A stretch of DNA of 64,000 nt, taken from JACQHM01 sp964535215. Lineage in GTDB: Bacteria > Methylomirabilota > Methylomirabilia > Methylomirabilales > JACQHM01. The stretch is from NCBI GenBank assembly GCA_964535215.1, contig CAZHST010000014.1, positions 8,402 through 72,401 of the forward strand. The letters run 5' to 3'. Shown here piece after piece: positions 25,229 to 33,984 of the stretch. The first letter of the stretch is position 1, and each line of letters starts with the position of its first letter. The notes under the pieces are model-generated. The model ran no database searches. It saw nothing but the letters and a program-made list of their open reading frames with translations, and was not told the DNA's origin. Both the position numbers and the translations under genes were made by a program.

Positions 25229-26623
25229 ATGGCTGGGCAGCTTCGAGATCGCCGGACAGGGACCTTTGATCCGGTTCAAGAGCGGGTCCCCCCGCAGGCC
25301 CTCGAAGCCGAGGTGGCGGTCCTGGGGGCCATCCTGCAGGAGCGGGAGGCGCTGCTCAAGAGCCTGGAGGTCCTCAAGCCGGAACACTTCTACCGGGAGG
25401 CCCACCGGAAGATCTACGCCGCCGCCATCAGCCTCTTTGAGCGAAACGAGCCGGTGGACCTCATCACCTTGACCCACGAGCTCAGCCGTCGGGGGGAGCT
25501 GGAGGCGGTGGGGGGCGCCGCCTTCCTGACCCAGCTCCTGGAGGCGGTCCCCACGGCCGCCAACGTGGTCTACCATGCCAGGATCGTTCGGGACAAGGCC
25601 GTTCTCCGGGAGCTGATCCGGGTGGCCACTGACCTGGTGGCGGAGGGGTATGCGGAGCGGGAGGATGTGGATGGGCTCCTCGACCTAGCAGAACGAAAGG
25701 TGTTCGAGATCTCCCAGGATCGGGTCTCCCGTACCTTCACCCCCCTGAAGCATGTCCTGAAGGAGACCTTCGAGTTAATCGAGAGGCTTCACGGTCGGAA
25801 AAGCCTGGTCACCGGTGTCCCGACAGGGTTCCGGGAGTTTGACGAGAAAACGGCCGGGCTCCAGCCTTCAGATCTCATCGTCATTGCCGGACGGCCCTCG
25901 ATGGGGAAGACAAGTTTCGCCTTGGGGATCGCCCAGCACGCGGCCATCGTGGAACGGTACCCGGTGGCGATCTTCAGCCTGGAGATGTCCATGGAGCAGG
26001 TGGCCCTCAGGATGCTCTGCTCCGAGGCCCGTGTGGATTCGAACAAGGTAAGGACAGGCTATTTGAGCGGCGAGAAGGACTGGCGGCCCCTGATTGATGC
26101 CGCCAGTCGTCTCTCAGAGGCTCCCATCTTTATCGACGACACCCCGGGGAACACGGTCCTCGAGATGCGGGCCAAGGCGAGAAGGCTGAAGGCCGAGCAG
26201 AATCTTCAACTGGTGATCATCGATTATCTTCAGCTCATCCAAGGGAGGGGGAGGGCCGAGAACCGCCAGCAGGAGATCGCCGAGATCTGCCGGGGGCTGA
26301 AGGCCATGGCCAAGGAGCTGAACGTCCCGGTGGTGGCCCTTTCCCAGCTCTCCCGACGGGTCGAGGAGCGGGAGGAGGGGAGGCCTCAGCTAGCGGATCT
26401 CCGGGAGTCAGGAGCCATCGAGCAGGACGCGGATCTGGTCGCCTTCCTCTACCGACCAGGCCTCTACAAGAAGCCGAAGGACCCATCGGCCGCCGACGAC
26501 CGGACGACGGAGGTCATTATCGCCAAGCAGCGAAATGGCCCCACCGGGACGGTGAAGCTGGCCTTCCTGCGAGAGTATGCCAGGTTTGAACCGCTGGAGG
26601 AGGTCTACGGGGAACCCGCTTGA
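25229..26623 (+). CDS. dnaB: Replicative DNA helicase DnaB
   Basis: Hexameric 5'-3' helicase of the replication fork, 464 residues. The N-terminal primase-interacting domain (about 15-115) contains PPQALEAEVAVLGAIL. The RecA-like motor follows a linker, with Walker A GRPSMGKTS, Walker B LVIIDYLQLI, and SQLSRRVEER and DLRESGAIEQDAD in the C-terminal motifs. No intein interrupts it. ATG 25229 follows GAGGAGG over the rplI stop. It ends 3 bases before the convergent hpnD stop. Confidence 0.97.
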   Translation: MAGQLRDRRTGTFDPVQERVPPQALEAEVAVLGAILQEREALLKSLEVLKPEHFYREAHRKIYAAAISLFERNEPVDLITLTHELSRRGELEAVGGAAFLTQLLEAVPTAANVVYHARIVRDKAVLRELIRVATDLVAEGYAEREDVDGLLDLAERKVFEISQDRVSRTFTPLKHVLKETFELIERLHGRKSLVTGVPTGFREFDEKTAGLQPSDLIVIAGRPSMGKTSFALGIAQHAAIVERYPVAIFSLEMSMEQVALRMLCSEARVDSNKVRTGYLSGEKDWRPLIDAASRLSEAPIFIDDTPGNTVLEMRAKARRLKAEQNLQLVIIDYLQLIQGRGRAENRQQEIAEICRGLKAMAKELNVPVVALSQLSRRVEEREEGRPQLADLRESGAIEQDADLVAFLYRPGLYKKPKDPSAADDRTTEVIIAKQRNGPTGTVKLAFLREYARFEPLEEVYGEPA

Positions 26624-26626
26624 AGA

Positions 26627-27478
26627 TCAGGGATCCGGGAGGAGCAGGCTTTTCAGCCACACGTGGAGGGCGATCAGGAACCTTCGGGATCGGGGCAGGG
26701 TGATCCGCTGTTGGAACACGTTGTACGAGGCCTCCTCGATCTCCTGGAGGAGCTTGAAGTAGATCCCTCGCATGATCTCCGCGGCCGGCATCGAGCGGCG
26801 ATCCTTCTCGGCCAAGGCAGCTTCGGCCTTTCGGAAGTATTCTCTGGCCCTGCTCCCCTGAAACCTCATCAGCTCCACAAAAGAAGCGTTGTAGCGACCC
26901 TTGAGGAGATCCTCCTCAGAATAGCCAAATCGCCGGAGTTCTCCCTGGGGGAGGTAGATCCTTCCCCGCGTGGCATCAACGGCAAGATCCCGCATGATGT
27001 TCGTCAGCTGGAAGGCGATGCCTAGGTTCTCAGCGTACACCTTGGCGGTAGGGCTTGTGTAGCCGAAGATCTCGATGCAGATGAGCCCGACGGCTGAGGC
27101 GACCCGGTAGCAGTATTCGTAAAGCTCCTCGAAGGTCTCATACCGGGCCTTCCTGAGATCCATCTCCACCCCATCCACCACCAGCTCGAAATACGCCTTC
27201 GGAATCGCGAACCATCTCAGGACCTCCGAAAGCTTCATCGTGATGGGGTGGGCCGCCTCCCCACGGAAGCACCGGTCCAGCTCCTCCCGCCACCGCTTGA
27301 GTTGCTCCTCTGCCTCCTCGGGCCGTGGATTTTCATCAACGATGTCATCCAGGTGGCGGCAGAAGGCATAGACGGCATAGATGGCGTCCCGCTTTTTCTT
27401 CGGCAGGAAGAGGAAGGCGTAGTAGAAGTTGGAGCGGCTCCCCTTTGTCAATTTCCTGCTGTAGCTTCCAACGTCCAA
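26627..27478 (-). CDS. hpnD: Presqualene diphosphate synthase HpnD (squalene/phytoene synthase family)
   Basis: Condenses two farnesyl diphosphates to presqualene diphosphate, the first step to squalene and hopanoids. Both aspartate-rich motifs are present: HLDDIVDE (about 46-53) and NIMRDLAVD (about 156-164). The C-terminal RGIYFKLLQEIEEASYNVFQ segment is HpnD-like. TTG 27478 is chosen because AGAGGGAGGAAATCCCC precedes it and gives 283 residues, the family length; the frame extends to 27769 without signals. HpnC and HpnE, which complete the three-enzyme route, are absent from this window. A phytoene synthase is less likely. Confidence 0.87.
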   Translation of the reverse strand: MDVGSYSRKLTKGSRSNFYYAFLFLPKKKRDAIYAVYAFCRHLDDIVDENPRPEEAEEQLKRWREELDRCFRGEAAHPITMKLSEVLRWFAIPKAYFELVVDGVEMDLRKARYETFEELYEYCYRVASAVGLICIEIFGYTSPTAKVYAENLGIAFQLTNIMRDLAVDATRGRIYLPQGELRRFGYSEEDLLKGRYNASFVELMRFQGSRAREYFRKAEAALAEKDRRSMPAAEIMRGIYFKLLQEIEEASYNVFQQRITLPRSRRFLIALHVWLKSLLLPDP

Positions 27479-27539
27479 GGGGATTTCCTCCCTCTTCAGA
27501 CCCTTTTCCAAGCCCGTTTCAAGCCGGGAATTGTCACAA

Positions 27540-27567
27540 ATTGTAGTATGGGTGGGGGGGAAGTCAA
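27540..27567 (-). promoter_or_regulatory. Sigma70-type promoter for hpnD
   Basis: On the minus strand TTGACT (27567-27562), a 16-base spacer and TACAAT (27545-27540) give a near-consensus promoter. The predicted start is near 27533, leaving a leader of about 55 bases before the TTG start codon of hpnD. It falls inside the longer open frame, which supports the short start. Confidence 0.72.
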
Positions 27568-27597
27568 GGGAAAATCGGCCTGCTATGGGCATCCTCC

Positions 27598-27627
27598 TTG
27601 ACCGGGGAAAGGGGAACTTGCTATCGT
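27598..27627 (+). promoter_or_regulatory. Sigma70-like promoter for DUF6282-type gene
   Basis: TTGACC at 27598-27603 and TATCGT at 27622-27627 with an 18-base spacer, divergent from the hpnD promoter. It would give a leader of about 90 bases before the ATG at 27724. Confidence 0.5.
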
Positions 27628-27723
27628 AGGTGCGTTTGCCAACCCTTTTCCAGGTTCCCCGGGTTGATCCGGTTTGTTGGGTTCCTGGGGACCGGGTCAG
27701 CCCTGGGAGGACGGAGGTGTCTG

Positions 27724-28644
27724 ATGGCCGGAAGCAGCGCTCCCCAACCTCGGGTGTTTCCCCCTCCACCCCCCACGGAGAGCCCCTTGGAGGGGGTCAT
27801 TGACTTTCATGTGCATACCGGTCCCGATGTGTTCGGCCGGAGTTTGAATGATCTGGAGGTGGCCCGGAAGGCGGCCGAAGCCAGGATGGGGGCTCTCGTT
27901 TTGAAGAACCACGTGACCGAGACCTCCGGGCGGGCCTACCTCGCCAGGCTCCAGGTTTCGGGGGTCAAGATCTTTGGCGGCATCGTTTTGAACAGAGCCG
28001 TGGGTGGGATCAACCCCGATGCGGTCCGGTGGATGATCCGGATGGAAGGGGGGTTGGGGAAGGTGGTGTGGCTTCCCACTTTCGACGCGGACCATCACGT
28101 CAAGTACTTTCAGGAGGCCTCTGACGGCATCCGGGTCGTCGAGGGGGGGAAGGTCCTCACCCAGGTCGAAGAGGTCATGCGGATCTGTGCCGATCACGAT
28201 CTCGTCCTCCACACCGGTCACGCCTCGGCCCAGGAGGCCCTGATCCTGATCGAGCGGGCCAGGGAGCTAAATGTTCGTAACATCGTCGTCACCCATGCCC
28301 AACTGGCCGTCGTGGGCATGTCTGTCCCGGAGATGAAACAGGCCGCTCAGATGGGGGCCTACCTGGAGATCGCCTACATCGGTGACCTGATGGGGGAAAC
28401 TGCTCACCTGGAGTGGATGCGTCAGTGGAAGCGGGTCAGCATCGTCGAATACGCCAAGGCCATTAAGGCGGTAGGGGCCAGGCACTTCATCTTAAGCACC
28501 GACCTCGGTCAAACGGGCAATCCTTCCCATGTGGACGGGTACAAGGTCCTGATCGCCGGTCTCCTGAAAGAGGGGATTTCGGCGAAAGAGATTGACCTGA
28601 TGGCCAGGAAGAACCCTGCCCGGCTTCTGGGGCTCAAGCTCTAA
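27724..28644 (+). CDS. DUF6282-like metal-dependent amidohydrolase-fold protein
   Basis: Cytosolic TIM-barrel protein of 306 residues of unknown substrate. HVHTGPD at about residues 28-34 is the amidohydrolase first metal motif. LVLKNHVTETSGRAY holds the second-strand lysine and histidine, LHTGHASAQE and VVTHAQL the later histidines, and LSTDLGQTGNP the last aspartate. All typical metal ligands are thus present. ATG 27724 is preferred because GGAGGTGTCTG precedes it; the frame extends to 27598. It is divergent from hpnD and convergent with the hopanoid operon, so it is probably not part of either pathway. Confidence 0.7.
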   Translation: MAGSSAPQPRVFPPPPPTESPLEGVIDFHVHTGPDVFGRSLNDLEVARKAAEARMGALVLKNHVTETSGRAYLARLQVSGVKIFGGIVLNRAVGGINPDAVRWMIRMEGGLGKVVWLPTFDADHHVKYFQEASDGIRVVEGGKVLTQVEEVMRICADHDLVLHTGHASAQEALILIERARELNVRNIVVTHAQLAVVGMSVPEMKQAAQMGAYLEIAYIGDLMGETAHLEWMRQWKRVSIVEYAKAIKAVGARHFILSTDLGQTGNPSHVDGYKVLIAGLLKEGISAKEIDLMARKNPARLLGLKL

Positions 28645-28669
28645 CCTTTCCCCTGGGGCGCGCTGGAGA

Positions 28670-29470
28670 TCACCCTCCAACACCAGGGTAGAAGGTCCTG
28701 GGAGAGGAAGCGTCCGCCTCGAGAGGCAGCCAGGAGAGGAAGTGGAGGAGAAAGGGCGCAAGGGCCCGAAGGGCAGCTCCGCTCGTCTCTTTAAGGCGCC
28801 AGAGGGAAGGGCCAACCTTTGGGCAGGCCAGAAGGGTCAGAAGGACCTTAAGGGGAGACACTTCCCCTTTCCTCCCCGTGAGCCGGTTAAAGTCCATCCC
28901 CAATCGTTGATCGGAGGTGTCAGAGACGACACGGATAGCCAGGAAGGGGAGACGGGCTTGAAAGGCGATCTGGGCCACGGCGGCACTCTCCAGATCAGCG
29001 GCAAGGGCTCCCGATCGGCCGGCCCCTCGTTTCTCCTCAGGTTCTATGAGGATCCGAGCCGACGTAAGCAGGGTCCCCTGACGGTAAGGGATCTCAAGGG
29101 CCTCGGCCGTTTCCCTGGCAAGCCTGAGCAAAAGGGGGGATGAGGGGAGCGGGCAGGGATCGGAGGAGGTCTGGTCGAGGATCTGTTCACCCAGGATGAT
29201 CTCACCGGGCCGGAGGTCCGGCTGAAGGGCCCCGGCGAGGCCAGTGGAAAGGAGGGTTGAAGGGCTAAAGCCTTCTACCAAAGTGGTGGCGGCGTGTCGG
29301 GTCCGCCCTCTGCCCATGCCGCTTGCCACGAGGACGATCCTCTGGCCTCCCAAGCTTCCGGTGAGAAACGAAAACCCTTGACGGTCCTCCCTCTTCCTCC
29401 CCTCAAGCTTCTTCCCCAGACCTCTCGTCTCCCGCTTGAGGGCCATCACGATGCCGATCGGCCGGTCCAT
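28670..29470 (-). CDS. hpnG: HpnG, adenosylhopane nucleosidase/phosphorylase
   Basis: Purine nucleoside phosphorylase-like enzyme of 266 residues that removes adenine from adenosylhopane to give ribosylhopane in C35 hopanoid synthesis. Features: the N-terminal MDRPIGIVMALKRETRGL, LVASGMGRGRTRHAA, STGLAGALQPDLRPGEI, and ADLESAAVAQIAFQ, in which the Glu is the nucleoside-binding residue, plus VVSDTSD near the C-terminus. The start overlaps the end of the cyclase gene by 25 bases. Last gene of the long hopanoid operon. Confidence 0.9.
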   Translation of the reverse strand: MDRPIGIVMALKRETRGLGKKLEGRKREDRQGFSFLTGSLGGQRIVLVASGMGRGRTRHAATTLVEGFSPSTLLSTGLAGALQPDLRPGEIILGEQILDQTSSDPCPLPSSPLLLRLARETAEALEIPYRQGTLLTSARILIEPEEKRGAGRSGALAADLESAAVAQIAFQARLPFLAIRVVSDTSDQRLGMDFNRLTGRKGEVSPLKVLLTLLACPKVGPSLWRLKETSGAALRALAPFLLHFLSWLPLEADASSPRTFYPGVGG

Positions 29471-31338
29471 AGGGATGCACGCCCCAGGGCCAGTAAGGGG
29501 AAGTAGACCCGGTAGAGGTGATAGCGAAGGTAGAAGAACCTCGGGAAGCCGGTCCCGGTGAAGGCCTCCTCCGCCCAGTCCCCCTCTTCTCGCTGGGACT
29601 CAACCAGGTAATGGATCCCTCTCTTGACGGCTTCGGAGGCGCCCTCACCGGCGGCGAGGAGGGCGAGGAGGGCCCAGGCCGTTTGGGAAGGGGTGCTCTC
29701 ACCGATCCCGGCGAAGGCCTTCCCCTCGTAGCTCTTGCACGATTCTCCCCACCCCCCATCGGGGTTTTGTTGGGCTTTAAGCCAGTGGACGGCCTTCCTG
29801 ATCCAGGGCTGGTCCATGTCTTCGCCGATAGCCTTCAAGGCGCTTAGGACAGACCAGGTGCCGTAGATGTAGTTCACCCCCCACCTTCCGAACCAGCACC
29901 CCTCCGGTTCTTGCTCATTTTTAAGGAAGTTGAGGGCCTTGGAAGCCGGGGGGAATGTAGGGTCATAGCCCAATGTCCCCATTAGCTCTAGGACCCGGGC
30001 CGTCACGTCAGCTGTCGGTGGGTCGAGCAGGGCTTTGTGATCGGCGAACGGGATCTCGTTCAGAAACAGCTTGGTGTTGTCAGCGTCGTAGGCCCCCCAT
30101 CCACCGTTCTTACTCTGCATCCCCAGGAGCCAGCGGAGGCCCCTTTCGATGCTTGCCTGCTGGATCTCGTGTTCCCCAGGCGGGAGCTTCACCCGGTGGA
30201 GGGCCATGAGGACCATGGCCGTATCGTCACAATCCGGGTAGAAGCCATTTTCATACTGGAAGCACCATCCGCCAGGTCTCAAGCCCGGTCGTTTCACGGC
30301 CCAATCCCCCACGGTATCAATCTGCTGGGAAAGGAGCCAGCGGGCTCCCCTTTGGAGGGCAGGGTGGGAGGGATCGAGGCCGCTGTCTACCAAGGCGATG
30401 ATAGTGTTGGCCGTATCCCAGACGGGGGAGAAGCAGGGCTGGAGGTGAAGGGTGTCCTCGTCCTCAACCTTTAGCTCATCAATCTCCCGAAGCGCCTTGG
30501 TGACGAGGGGATGGTCCATCGGATACCCAAGGGCCATAAGAGCCCAAACGGAATTGGCCATCGCCGGGTAGATGGCCCCCAGGCCTCCTGATCCTTTCAT
30601 CCGTTCGAGCATCCAGGCCTCAGCCCTTTTGAGGGCCTTCCCCCTTACCCATTCCAACGGGTGGGCATCGTAGGCCCTGAGGAGACGGTCAAGGGTCAGG
30701 AAGAAGGTCCGCCAGCTCAGCCCTGTTCCATCTTCCTCGAACCACCGGGTGACCTCCTCCGGGGGGGTGACGTAAAGCTCGCGGATCCCCTGCTCCGGCG
30801 GGATCCTTTTCAGGGGACGTTTGGCGAAGATGATGAGGAGGGGCATCAGGACAGTCCTGGACCAGTAGGAGATCTCGTAAAGAAAAGCCCGGGGCAGCAG
30901 GGCGAGTTCTACGGGCATCGCCGGGATTCCCTTCCAGGGGTACTGGCCGAAGAGGGCCAAGGCGATCCTGGTGAAGATGTTCACCTTTGCCGCTCCCCCC
31001 TTGCCCAAGATGTTTGCCCTCGCCCTTCTCATGTGGGGGGCTTCGGGGGACTCCCCCGCCAGTTTCAGGGCGAAGTAGGCCTTGACGGTGCAGGAAAGCT
31101 CACCCGGTCCCCCATGGTAGATGGGCCAGCCCCCATCGGGAAGCTGCTTCCTCAGGAGATACCGGACTACCTTTTGATCCCGTGTCGGATCCAGCCGCCC
31201 GAGGAAGTGGTTTAACATCAGGTACTCGGAGGTCAGGGTGGAGTCCGCTTCCAGTTCAGCCACCCAGAACCCTTGAGGGGCCTGTCGCTTCAACAGATAT
31301 TCTTGGGTCGTGAGGATCGCTGCTTTCAAGTGTTCCAT
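29446..31338 (-). CDS. shc: Squalene-hopene cyclase
   Basis: Membrane-bound class II terpene cyclase (HpnF) of 630 residues that folds squalene into hopene/hopanol. The catalytic DxDD motif is DCDDT, starting at about residue 369. Several QW repeats are visible: RYLLRKQLPDGGW, LRWLLGMQSKNGGW, FLKNEQEPEGCWFGRWG and HWLKAQQNPDGGWGES. The length is typical. ATG 31338 has only a weak GCGAG upstream, consistent with coupling to the preceding gene 13 bases away. Its product is the substrate of HpnH and HpnG, encoded in the same operon. Confidence 0.96.
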   Translation of the reverse strand: MEHLKAAILTTQEYLLKRQAPQGFWVAELEADSTLTSEYLMLNHFLGRLDPTRDQKVVRYLLRKQLPDGGWPIYHGGPGELSCTVKAYFALKLAGESPEAPHMRRARANILGKGGAAKVNIFTRIALALFGQYPWKGIPAMPVELALLPRAFLYEISYWSRTVLMPLLIIFAKRPLKRIPPEQGIRELYVTPPEEVTRWFEEDGTGLSWRTFFLTLDRLLRAYDAHPLEWVRGKALKRAEAWMLERMKGSGGLGAIYPAMANSVWALMALGYPMDHPLVTKALREIDELKVEDEDTLHLQPCFSPVWDTANTIIALVDSGLDPSHPALQRGARWLLSQQIDTVGDWAVKRPGLRPGGWCFQYENGFYPDCDDTAMVLMALHRVKLPPGEHEIQQASIERGLRWLLGMQSKNGGWGAYDADNTKLFLNEIPFADHKALLDPPTADVTARVLELMGTLGYDPTFPPASKALNFLKNEQEPEGCWFGRWGVNYIYGTWSVLSALKAIGEDMDQPWIRKAVHWLKAQQNPDGGWGESCKSYEGKAFAGIGESTPSQTAWALLALLAAGEGASEAVKRGIHYLVESQREEGDWAEEAFTGTGFPRFFYLRYHLYRVYFPLLALGRASLWTGRSAS

Positions 31339-31351
31339 CTCGCGTGAACCG

Positions 31352-32158
31352 TTACAACTTTTGACCGTGAAGCCCGACCCTCAGATCGCTGATGGCGACC
31401 GTCTGGGAGCCGGGGTCTGGACCCTTCTGTCCGTTCTTCACCCGGACGATGGAGAACCCGAGCAGGGGGAGGGAGAGGGCGAGGCCGATGCCCCCCAGGA
31501 TCGGCTCGCCGATCCAGAAGGTCATGCCAACCCCGGAGAGAAGGATGAAGAAGTAGAGGAAAGGACCTCCAAGCCCGGGGGGCTTCGCCCCTGCCGGTAC
31601 CCCGCTCAGGGACCGATCCATTACCTCGAAGAGCAGGAAGATCACCGCCCCCACGACCCCCCACCCCAGGAAGTTCGAGAGGGGAACCCCGAAATAGATC
31701 CCTCCTCCTGGATAGTCATAGATCTTCCCTAAGAACCATCGGTCCCCCCGGAGGGCCAGGGGATCAATGATGAGATCCAAGAGGACGAACAGGAGGGTGG
31801 CTAGGGAGAGGATCCTCCAGCGCCGGAGCCCTTTCCAAGCGGGTTGGAGGAGGCGGAGGGCAAGGGTGTAGCTGGCATAGGCGAGGAAGGTAAAGGAGAG
31901 GGAGTCCATAAAAGGGATATTCAGAATCCAGAGTTCCCTCCCCTTCGTCCCGGGGATGTACACGTAGAGGCCGAAAGGGAAACCGATCCTGGTGGAGGAG
32001 AATTCGGCGGCGAAGGCGACTCCCCAGCCCAGGAAGGTGAGGAGGAGGGTCCGCTTCCAGCCCCAGGATCGGATCCCTGAGACGAAGAAGATCGCAAAAA
32101 AGATGAAGACATACGGCCTGAGCATCAGGGTAGAGAGCAAAAGCTTCAGGGACTCCAT
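31352..32158 (-). CDS. CruF-like carotenoid-biosynthesis membrane protein (DUF422)
   Basis: Polytopic membrane protein of 268 residues with about seven hydrophobic segments. It resembles CruF/DUF422 carotenoid 1',2'-hydratases through GWGVAFAAEFSSTRIGFPFG, YIPGTKGRELWILNIPF, LDLIIDPLALRGDRW and GVPLSNFLGWG. The acidic and aromatic residues in these loops are the conserved core of the family. ATG 32158 is preceded by GGGAGG; ATG-like starts further upstream lie in the prenyl synthase. In a hopanoid operon without visible carotenoid genes its substrate could be a polyprenyl chain or a hopanoid; this is not resolved. Confidence 0.72.
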   Translation of the reverse strand: MESLKLLLSTLMLRPYVFIFFAIFFVSGIRSWGWKRTLLLTFLGWGVAFAAEFSSTRIGFPFGLYVYIPGTKGRELWILNIPFMDSLSFTFLAYASYTLALRLLQPAWKGLRRWRILSLATLLFVLLDLIIDPLALRGDRWFLGKIYDYPGGGIYFGVPLSNFLGWGVVGAVIFLLFEVMDRSLSGVPAGAKPPGLGGPFLYFFILLSGVGMTFWIGEPILGGIGLALSLPLLGFSIVRVKNGQKGPDPGSQTVAISDLRVGLHGQKL

Positions 32159-32177
32159 CGTCCTCCCGCATCCCTTC

Positions 32178-33071
32178 TCAGTGGCGCCGGGTGGCGAGAT
32201 ATTCCGCAATGGCGTGGAGGGCCCATGCCCGCCCGCCGAAAGGTTGGAGGGCCTCTTTGGCCTCCGCCGTCAGACGCTCAACCTCTATCTCCGACCGCTC
32301 TTTCCCTAAGAGGGCGGGATAGGTCGCCTTTCCATGCCTCAGGTCGCTCTTCGCCGGCTTCCCCAGCTCCTCCGTCGTCCCGGTGACATCGAGGAGGTCA
32401 TCCACGATCTGGAAGGCAAGGCCGATCCGCTCCCCGTACCGGCTTAAGGCCCCGATCTGTTCTTCGGAGGCCCCCGCGACCAACCCTCCGGCGATGACCG
32501 ACGCCCGGATGAGGGCCCCTGTCTTGTGGGTGTGGAGGTAGAGGAGCGTCTCCTGGTCAATCACTTTCCCCTGCGAGAGGATATCAACCGACTGCCCCCC
32601 GACCATCCCGCGGCTTCCCGCGGCCCGGGCGATCTCCTGGATCAGGGTGGAATGCCTCTCGGCGTTCATCCTTTGGGCAACAGCACCCTGGGAGAGGAGC
32701 TCAAAGGCCAGGGTGAGGAGGGCATCCCCGGCCAGGATGGCCAGGGCCTCGCCGTAGACCTTGTGGCAGGTTGGCTTTCCCCGTCGGAAGTCGTCATCGT
32801 CCATGCTGGGCAGATCATCGTGGATGAGAGAGTAGGTGTGGATGCATTCTAGAGCAGCGGCAATGGGGAGGACACCTTCGACCTCCCCTCCCACCGCCTC
32901 GGCCGCGGCGATGGCGAGGATCGGCCGGAGGCGTTTCCCTCCGGCGAAGACGCTGTAGCGGATCGCTTCGTGGAGGAGGCGGGGGTAGGTCTCGGCCGGA
33001 GGGAGGAGCCGATCCAGGGCCTGATCAATTAGCCTTCGCCGTTCTGCCAGATAGGCCTCTAGCTGCGTCAT
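32178..33071 (-). CDS. ispA: Polyprenyl diphosphate synthase (farnesyl/geranylgeranyl type)
   Basis: Short-chain trans-prenyltransferase of 297 residues. The first aspartate-rich motif is IHDDLPSMDDDD and the second is FQIVDDLLDVTG; GGKRLRP supplies the basic diphosphate-binding residues. It probably makes the C15 substrate of HpnD, though C20 is possible for a carotenoid branch. The residues before the first motif (ECIHTYSLIHDD) suggest the bacterial FPP synthase type. ATG 33071 starts MTQLEAYLAERR; the frame extends to 33125. Confidence 0.88.
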   Translation of the reverse strand: MTQLEAYLAERRRLIDQALDRLLPPAETYPRLLHEAIRYSVFAGGKRLRPILAIAAAEAVGGEVEGVLPIAAALECIHTYSLIHDDLPSMDDDDFRRGKPTCHKVYGEALAILAGDALLTLAFELLSQGAVAQRMNAERHSTLIQEIARAAGSRGMVGGQSVDILSQGKVIDQETLLYLHTHKTGALIRASVIAGGLVAGASEEQIGALSRYGERIGLAFQIVDDLLDVTGTTEELGKPAKSDLRHGKATYPALLGKERSEIEVERLTAEAKEALQPFGGRAWALHAIAEYLATRRH

Positions 33072-33090
33072 CACGCGCCTCGCTCTTAGG

Positions 33091-33972
33091 TCATGCCGCC
33101 AGGGCCTGGGGCTCGACCGCTTCACCGACCCGGGGAGCCCGGTACCAGCTCCAGTAAAAGATCAGCTCGCTCCACTGGTGGATGACGGAGATGTGGAGGA
33201 ACAGCTCCGCCACAGGGAAAAAGGCCTGGGGCCCGTTCAGCAGGGCCCTCATGGACCCATAGAGCCAGTAGAGGGAGAAGGCCAACGTCGAGCCCCACCG
33301 GATCATCCTGGCCCTCCCCGAGTCCAGGGGGTTGTTCCCCCGGGCCCGGGCCTTGACCGTGATGGTGGTGTTCCAGGTGAGGGCATGGGCGAACCCGTTA
33401 AAGCCCAAGGAGGCAACGATCCATCGGTTCGGGGTCGTCTTCCACTGACCGGGGACACCCTGCCCCGAGGCCTCCCAGAGGGCCTTGAGGATGGCATCAA
33501 CGATCCCGGTGACGAGGAGAAAGAGGGCCGGGTACGTGAGGAGCCAGCGCTCCAGGCCGTCCATCCCCCGCTCCTCCCCAAGCTCTTTCTTCAGGACCAG
33601 TTGGGGCATGAGACCGTTATGGACGACCCCGTTAAAGAGCGAGTAGGCGATCAGGAAGCTTCCGTAGTGGTGGTGGAGCGGGGTGCCCTCCTTGGGCCAG
33701 AAGAAGATGGCAAGGGGGAGGATGATGAGAAGCCACTGCCAGAAGGTCAAGCGGTTCCTATGCCGTTCGGCATCCCGGTTCAGACCATACCAGAAAAACT
33801 GGGCCTCCCGCACCTGGTGGTGGAAGCCGTAGACCATGAACAGGGCGGCAAACGGATACGGAAGGGTGAGGGCCACGACGAGGGCGGGGAGGAGGAGGTA
33901 GCACCTCCGCCGGAGGAGGGCCGTCGTGGTGAAAGAACCATATCCCCAGAGGAGCTTCACACCTTCCTTCAT
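33091..33972 (-). CDS. Unknown histidine-rich multi-pass membrane protein
   Basis: I do not recognise this 293-residue protein. It has about eight hydrophobic segments, and histidines recur at or near membrane boundaries: GFHHQVREAQFFWYGLNRD (about 50-68), TPLHHHYG (about 96-103), NGVVHNG, GFAHAL and SVIHQWSEL. Such spacing is seen in membrane di-iron or haem proteins, so an integral-membrane oxidoreductase is possible, but no known motif is matched. It sits 20 bases before the prenyl synthase and 12 bases after HpnA in the hopanoid operon, which suggests a role in hopanoid or other terpenoid modification. ATG 33972 follows GAGG. Confidence 0.6.
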   Translation of the reverse strand: MKEGVKLLWGYGSFTTTALLRRRCYLLLPALVVALTLPYPFAALFMVYGFHHQVREAQFFWYGLNRDAERHRNRLTFWQWLLIILPLAIFFWPKEGTPLHHHYGSFLIAYSLFNGVVHNGLMPQLVLKKELGEERGMDGLERWLLTYPALFLLVTGIVDAILKALWEASGQGVPGQWKTTPNRWIVASLGFNGFAHALTWNTTITVKARARGNNPLDSGRARMIRWGSTLAFSLYWLYGSMRALLNGPQAFFPVAELFLHISVIHQWSELIFYWSWYRAPRVGEAVEPQALAA

Positions 33973-33984
33973 GGCAAAGACCTC

